From Couchioplanes azureus (lineage in GTDB: Bacteria; Actinomycetota; Actinomycetes; Mycobacteriales; Micromonosporaceae), in the NCBI RefSeq assembly GCF_014648355.1, contig NZ_BMQY01000006.1, forward strand, positions 303,698 to 367,697: a DNA stretch of 64,000 nucleotides, written 5' to 3'. The notes below the pieces were generated by a model that searched no databases, was not told the origin of the DNA, and was given only the letters and a program-made list of their open reading frames with translations. The translations under genes were made by a program, and so were the position numbers. This document shows, in pieces, positions 60,096 to 64,000 of this stretch; the stretch's first letter is position 1, and every line of letters begins with the position of its first letter.

Positions 60096-61604
60096 TCAGC
60101 TCTTCACGGACGCGATGACCAACGACGGAATCCACACCAGCGCGTACACCGCCGCCAGCGCCGCGCCGGTCGGGCCCGCGTCGGCGCGGAAGGCCACCAG
60201 GTAGGTCGCCACGAGCGCCAGCAGGGTCACGCCGTTGAGCGCCCGGATCCGGCGCGCGCCGCGGACCGCCACCGGGCCGCGCCGGCGGTTGGTCTTGGGC
60301 GTGACGAACCAGGTCTGTGCCAGGTTCCGGAAGCCCTTGACGTTCGCGATGGCGTAGGTGTGCACGACGGACAGCGCGATCCAGCACGCCACCGGTATGT
60401 AGAGCAGGCTCAGCCAGTCGCGCTTCTTGACCACGCCCACCACCAGCGGCAGGACGCAGCTGAACAGCGCCACCAGCGCGGTCGGCACCAGCGTGTACGC
60501 CACCACGCGCAGCGGCCCCTCGAAGGCGGGCGCCGACTGGCCGCGCCCGATGCCGAGGACGGCGACGGCGGCCACCAGCAGGCTCCACAGCACCGACGCC
60601 TCCACGCCCAGCGCGGCGGTGAAGTAGGCGTTCTGCCGCAACAGGCTGAGCTTGGTCCACCGGTCCAGACCCGAGCGCAGGACCGGGAGGAAATACTCCT
60701 TGCACGTACGGGCGGACCCGATCGCCCACCGCTCCTGCTGCCGGCGGAACGCCTGGTAGTTGGGCGGCACCTCACCCACGTTGGCCACGTCCTCCAGATA
60801 GACCCCGCGGTAGCCGGCCAGGTAGAACCGGTTGGACAGGTCGATGTCCTCGGTGAGGTGCCCGGCCCGGAAGCCGCCGACGGCGTACAGGGCGGCGAGG
60901 TCGAACATGGTGCAGCAGCCGGAGAAGAGGATCATCTGATCGAGCTGCTGGCGGCCGGCCAGGTCCACCAGGTAGCAGGCCTCCTCGTTGATGGCCAGGC
61001 AGCGCTGGAAATGGTCCCCAGGGCCGTAGTGGTAGAGGCGCTTGGCCTGCACGTACGCGGTGGCCGGGTCGGCCTCGACGACCTCCAGGCACCGTTCGAG
61101 CGCGTCGGCCTGCGGGCGCCAGTCGGCGTCCAGCAGGTACATGTAGTCGAATCCGCGCTCGCGCAGATAGCCCTCGAGGGTCTTGAGGTTGCCCGCCTTG
61201 AAGCCGGCGTTGTGGAAGCGGTGGAACAGAACGAACCCGTCCGACTCCCACAGCTCGACGTCGGTGTCGTGGTACCGGGCGCCCGGTACCCGTACGCAAT
61301 CCCGCTCGGCGGCCAACCGGCGCAGCAGCGCGACGGTCTCCGGGTCCTTCGAGTCGTCACCCACGACGATGGTCTTGTTGGCGAAGGTCAACCGCTCGCA
61401 CGCGGCCACGGTGTCGGCGATCACCTTGCGCTCGTTGAAGGACACGATGACGACCGCGACCCGGGCATCGGTACGCAGCGGCACCGCCGGCGGCCGGCGG
61501 CGCAGCAGCGCGGCGGCGGCATAGGCGTAGTTGTACGCGGCGAAGAACGCGAAGTAGAGCGACAGCAGGAGGGGCACGGGGAGCCACAGCAGTTCGACGA
61601 CCAC
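60096..61604 (-). CDS. Family 2 membrane glycosyltransferase, cellulose-synthase-like
   Basis: The 502-residue processive-type glycosyltransferase has an N-terminal helix, a GT-A domain with VVGDDSKDPE, LLDADWRPQ, the acceptor-site GHLTEDIDLSN and QQERWAIGS (QxxRW), then about five C-terminal membrane helices. This is the layout of cellulose or hyaluronan synthases and related actinobacterial CslA proteins; the C-terminal PilZ domain of BcsA is absent. It should polymerise a surface polysaccharide from UDP-sugar. No operon partners are seen on the same strand. Confidence 0.92.
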   Translation of the reverse strand: MVVELLWLPVPLLLSLYFAFFAAYNYAYAAAALLRRRPPAVPLRTDARVAVVIVSFNERKVIADTVAACERLTFANKTIVVGDDSKDPETVALLRRLAAERDCVRVPGARYHDTDVELWESDGFVLFHRFHNAGFKAGNLKTLEGYLRERGFDYMYLLDADWRPQADALERCLEVVEADPATAYVQAKRLYHYGPGDHFQRCLAINEEACYLVDLAGRQQLDQMILFSGCCTMFDLAALYAVGGFRAGHLTEDIDLSNRFYLAGYRGVYLEDVANVGEVPPNYQAFRRQQERWAIGSARTCKEYFLPVLRSGLDRWTKLSLLRQNAYFTAALGVEASVLWSLLVAAVAVLGIGRGQSAPAFEGPLRVVAYTLVPTALVALFSCVLPLVVGVVKKRDWLSLLYIPVACWIALSVVHTYAIANVKGFRNLAQTWFVTPKTNRRRGPVAVRGARRIRALNGVTLLALVATYLVAFRADAGPTGAALAAVYALVWIPSLVIASVKS

Positions 61605-61715
61605 GTGACCCGACGCTAATCCCGCAATGTTTCGCCGTCCTTTCAGGACGGTGTGCGTCGCTGTGCCGCCGCGTCCCGGGCGGTCCGGGCCCGGGACGCG
61701 GCCGGGTCCGCCCTG

Positions 61716-61892
61716 CTATGTCGTCTGATCGTCCACGGTCGCCGAGCCGGTGCTCCGCTTGATCGATTCGATGGTGTCCATCGCCGACGACTTGCGGGTG
61801 TAGGTCTCACTCGTGGCCACGACCTGACCGTTGTCCGCGACCAGGTTGAAGCGGACCTGTCCGTTGCTGGTGTTCTTCAAGACGAACTTCAC
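61716..61892 (-). CDS. YegP-like DUF1508 small protein
   Basis: A 58-residue single-unit DUF1508 protein: KFVLKNTSNGQVRFNLVADN, then VATSETYTRKSSAMDTIESI and a short tail. DUF1508 proteins often have two such units; this has one. GTG at 61892 is eight bases from GGAGG; a GTG at 61901 and an earlier start at 61961 are in frame but worse placed. Function of the family is unknown. Confidence 0.82.
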   Translation of the reverse strand: MKFVLKNTSNGQVRFNLVADNGQVVATSETYTRKSSAMDTIESIKRSTGSATVDDQTT

Positions 61893-61991
61893 GTCGCTCA
61901 CCTCCGCGCCTGCTGTACCCGATCGTGCCGGCCGGCGAACCTGGACGAGCTGCGGAATCACCCGATGGCCGCGCTGCCCGGCAGCGTGCGG

Positions 61992-62651
61992 TCAGGGTCG
62001 CAGGGCGTACCCGGAGAACCATGTCGGGAATGCCCGGCGAAGCGTCGCCGGACCGTCGAGCCGGACGGCTTCGGCCCGCAGGAGCTGTCCCCACTGCCGC
62101 TCCCCGAGCCAGAACCGGGTCAGCGCCTCCAGGTCCGCATCCACGTGCAGGGCGACCGGGTGTCCGCCGCTGTCCGTGCACAGCGTGACGTCGGGCCGCC
62201 GGACGTGCAGGAAGAACGGTCCTTCCGGCCGTACCCGGAAGGTCAGCCGGACGACCGTCAGCTCGGCCGGCAGCCGTTCCGGATGCAGCCGGCGCCGCAG
62301 GTCCCAGACCAGCATCGCGGGATCCAGGTGGTCCGGTTGCAGGCCACGCCGATCCCATTCGTACGCCCACCCGCCCAGCTCCCGCAGCATCGGTTCCAGG
62401 GCCTGCCCGGCCGGGGTCAGCTCGTACGCCGGGCCGCCCGTCCCCGCCGTACGCCGGACGAGGCCGGCACGCTCCAGTTCCCGCAGCCGCTGGGTGAGCA
62501 TCGTCCGGGAGATCCGGGGCAGGCCCCGCTGAAGCTCCGAGAACCGGCCGGCGCCGAGCAGCAGCTCCCGCACCACCAACAGGGTCCAGCGTTCGCCGAG
62601 CACCTCCAGCGCCCGGGCGACGGCGCAGAACTGCCCGTAACCGGCTCCCAC
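61992..62651 (-). CDS. HxlR family transcriptional regulator
   Basis: A 219-residue regulator: an N-terminal HxlR winged helix (FCAVARALEVLGERWTLLVV, RFSELQRGLPRISRTMLTQRL) with the conserved cysteine near the start, plus a C-terminal domain of about 110 residues of SCP2/PAS-like appearance (LTFRVRPEGPFFLHVRRPDV). Cysteine-bearing HxlR proteins often sense electrophiles or oxidants. GTG at 62651 is the homology start. It diverges from a thioesterase across 63 bases that hold a perfect palindrome. Confidence 0.88.
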   Translation of the reverse strand: MGAGYGQFCAVARALEVLGERWTLLVVRELLLGAGRFSELQRGLPRISRTMLTQRLRELERAGLVRRTAGTGGPAYELTPAGQALEPMLRELGGWAYEWDRRGLQPDHLDPAMLVWDLRRRLHPERLPAELTVVRLTFRVRPEGPFFLHVRRPDVTLCTDSGGHPVALHVDADLEALTRFWLGERQWGQLLRAEAVRLDGPATLRRAFPTWFSGYALRP

Positions 62652-62663
62652 CCGGCCGATGCT

Positions 62664-62680
62664 AGTACGGAATCCGTACT
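62664..62680. promoter_or_regulatory. HxlR operator palindrome
   Basis: AGTACGGA-A-TCCGTACT is a perfect 8-bp inverted repeat around one base, in the centre of the 63-base gap between hxlR-like and thioesterase genes. It would allow one dimer to control both promoters. The pattern TAC...GTA agrees with HxlR-family sites in general terms. Confidence 0.78.
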
Positions 62681-62714
62681 GGATCGCCGGGCCGATTTGG
62701 TTACCGTCGGCGAC

Positions 62715-63155
62715 ATGACCACCACACCGACCGCCCGCACGGGCGAGGAGTTCCTGCGGGCCATCATCGCCGGCGAGGTGCCACCGCCGCCGATCACCGC
62801 GACCTTGCGGTTCCACCTCGTCGAGGTCGGGCCCGGCAGGGCGGTCTTCGAGGGCGACGCGGGCGAGTTCGTGCACAACCCCATGGGCACCGTGCACGGG
62901 GGATACCTCGCCACCCTGCTCGACTCGGCCCTGGGCAGCGCCGTCCTCAGCCGGCTGCCCGCCGGGCGCGGCTACACCACCGTGCAGCTCAACATCCATC
63001 TGGTCCGGGGCCTGACGGCCGGACGGCTGCGTGCGGAGGCCCACGCCGTCCACGTCGGGCGCACCACCGCGACCGCCGAGGCCCGCCTGGTCGGCGCGGC
63101 GGACGGCAAGCTCTACGCGCACGCCACCACCACGTGCGCGATCCTCCCGGCCTGA
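62715..63155 (+). CDS. PaaI-like hotdog-fold thioesterase
   Basis: A 146-residue acyl-CoA thioesterase of the PaaI/4HBT family with the signature HNPMGTVHGGYLATLLDSALG and the strand YTTVQLNIHLVRGL. It hydrolyses small acyl- or aryl-CoA esters. It diverges from the HxlR regulator and is almost certainly its target. ATG at 62715. It ends before a perfect palindromic hairpin. Confidence 0.93.
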   Translation: MTTTPTARTGEEFLRAIIAGEVPPPPITATLRFHLVEVGPGRAVFEGDAGEFVHNPMGTVHGGYLATLLDSALGSAVLSRLPAGRGYTTVQLNIHLVRGLTAGRLRAEAHAVHVGRTTATAEARLVGAADGKLYAHATTTCAILPA

Positions 63156-63169
63156 CCGGCGCCGCGCCT

Positions 63170-63219
63170 GCGCCCTTTTCGCCGGACCGCGCGCCCCGAC
63201 TGCGTCCTTTCGCCGGACC
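63170..63219. repeat. Direct repeat after the thioesterase gene
   Basis: TGCGCCCTTTTCGCCGGACCG and TGCGTCCTTTCGCCGGACCG lie in tandem shortly after the thioesterase stop. No function is apparent. Confidence 0.4.
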
Positions 63220-63223
63220 GGGC

Positions 63224-63251
63224 GGCCGGGCGAGCCGCGGCTCGCCCGGCC
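63224..63251. terminator. Perfect 28-bp palindromic terminator hairpin
   Basis: GGCCGGGCGAGCCG is directly followed by its exact complement, giving a stem of about 12 bp with a four-base loop, followed by a GC-rich stretch. It sits between the thioesterase stop and the convergent beta-helix gene and can serve both. Confidence 0.75.
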
Positions 63252-63273
63252 CTCGCCGGCGCGGGGGGGGTGG

Positions 63274-64000
63274 TCAGCTACGGCAGGTGCCGTCGGAATC
63301 GGTGTTGCCACCGAGGTCGACGATCCGGGCCCAGACGGCCCGGCAGTTCTGCGGGCCGTCGACGCTGGTGTTGCCGGTGATGACGCTCCCCTGCAGGGTG
63401 ACCCGCCCGGGCCCGAACGGGTTCTCGGGGCCGGGCACGTAGCCGAGCGTGATGTTGATGCCGCCACCGCCGTCCTCGGCGTAGTTGTCGGTCACCCGCG
63501 AGTCCACCACGGCCACCGTCTCCGTGCCCCGCACGTCGATGCCGCCGCCCAGCCCGGCAAGCTCGCCGGGTCGAGTGGGGTCGTGCGGGTTGGTCACCCT
63601 GTTCCGGGTGATGGTCGAGCGCTCGATCCGGCCTCGCCAGTCGAAGCGCAGGCCGCCCGCTTCGCCCGCCTCGTTCTCGTCGACCAGGCTGTCGCGCAGG
63701 GTGAAGGAGGTGAACGGGATGTTCTGCACCGCCCCGCCGAACCGGGCCCGGTTGCCGGTGAGGCGCACCCGCTCCATCGTCAGGTCCGAGGCGTTGAGCA
63801 GCCCTCCCCCGCCGTAGTAGTTGTAGAGGGAGGCGACCGGCGCCGAGACGCCGCCGGTGACGGTGACGTCGGTGATCGTCGCCCGGTTCAGCACCGTGAA
63901 GACGCGGTCGAGGCCCGCACCGTCGATCACGGTGCGGTCCCGTCCGGCGCCGGTGACGGTCGTGGGCTTGAAGATCTTGAGGTTGCCGTGCGCGGCGTCG
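63274..64000 (-). CDS. Right-handed parallel beta-helix repeat protein, C-terminal part (5' end outside window)
   Basis: At least 242 residues; the frame is open to the right edge. The sequence is a series of short beta-helix coils, with GLDRVFTVLNRATITDVTVT, GGLLNASDLTMERVRLTGN, RIERSTITRNRVTN and VAVVDSRVTDNYAEDGGG, as in pectate-lyase-like and polymorphic surface proteins. It ends in a short Cys-containing tail (NCRAVW, SDGTCRS) that probably forms a disulfide, so export is likely, but the signal peptide is not visible. An enzymatic role is undetermined. Confidence 0.88.
   Translation of the reverse strand, partial: DAAHGNLKIFKPTTVTGAGRDRTVIDGAGLDRVFTVLNRATITDVTVTGGVSAPVASLYNYYGGGGLLNASDLTMERVRLTGNRARFGGAVQNIPFTSFTLRDSLVDENEAGEAGGLRFDWRGRIERSTITRNRVTNPHDPTRPGELAGLGGGIDVRGTETVAVVDSRVTDNYAEDGGGGINITLGYVPGPENPFGPGRVTLQGSVITGNTSVDGPQNCRAVWARIVDLGGNTDSDGTCRS

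Noticed and set aside
1..64000. tRNA genes, rRNA genes, phage integrases or transposases
   Set aside because: None was recognised on either strand, so the toxin island at 25.7-28.0 kb cannot be called a classical mobile element.

Overview
The window is very GC-rich DNA, with frequent GTG starts, dense ATGA-type overlaps between co-directional genes, a BldC regulator, futalosine-pathway menaquinone genes, type VII secretion substrates and many SpoIIE/STAS/RsbW-type switch proteins. Together these indicate a filamentous actinobacterium. The regulator-heavy content fits Micromonosporaceae (Actinoplanes-like), but that family-level placement is inference. I saw no tRNA, rRNA, CRISPR array, integrase or insertion sequence. 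Both edges cut a gene: a DEAD-box helicase on the left and a beta-helix protein on the right.

Layout. 1-5.6 kb: helicase with an RG-rich tail, glycolipid-binding protein, membrane-anchored HELGH metallopeptidase, a cysteine desulfhydrase-like enzyme with its Lrp/AsnC regulator, and bldC. 5.5-8.6 kb: an mqnL-mqnP-mqnM-like menaquinone operon. 8.6-11.7 kb: a secreted protein, an ArsR-like regulator and a divergent aldo/keto reductase. 11.7-17.6 kb: hemL, phosphatase, tlpA, ccdA, resB and ccsB, a translationally coupled heme/cytochrome c maturation operon in the order known from mycobacteria. 17.7-25.1 kb: a signalling cluster with a STAS protein, a lone receiver protein, a 1464-residue poly-HAMP hybrid kinase and a divergent ATPase-GAF-SpoIIE phosphatase. 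25.2-28.9 kb: a type VII secretion toxin module inserted between two RibD/DHFR-like paralogues. 28.9-35.0 kb: FAD oxidoreductase, oligopeptidase B, and a PadR-ABC transporter operon with a perfect operator. 35.0-43.1 kb: rsbR-rsbS-rsbT followed by an ATPase/phosphatase, a histidine kinase and a receiver-phosphatase, six genes almost all overlapping, then a P-loop NTPase with 28-residue repeats. An rsbV-like gene and mscL diverge from it.

44-53.5 kb: a 77-residue gene behind a perfect LexA box, a zinc-finger membrane protein, a CGNR protein, an L,D-transpeptidase, a short Rho paralogue, a broken ECF sigma gene joined to the remnant of its neighbour, a TPR-GGDEF protein and a PAS-GAF-SpoIIE-ATPase phosphatase. 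53.5-57.2 kb: nrdAB behind a cobalamin riboswitch. 57.3-64 kb: 2Fe-2S protein, PHP-type phosphoesterase, VanZ-like protein, cellulose-synthase-like glycosyltransferase, DUF1508 protein, HxlR regulator with a divergent thioesterase, and the beta-helix protein.

How it works together. The dominant theme is partner-switching and phosphorelay signalling: four SpoIIE-type phosphatases, two stand-alone STAS antagonists, stressosome core proteins, two histidine kinases and two receivers, yet no sigma factor that can be read as intact. The stressosome operon is unusual in ending in a two-component pair with a receiver-driven phosphatase in place of a classical RsbU. The most test-worthy items are that hybrid operon and the NTPase behind it, the toxin island between paralogues, the SOS-controlled small gene, the riboswitch with a visible anti-Shine-Dalgarno sequence, the short Rho and the decayed sigma operon.
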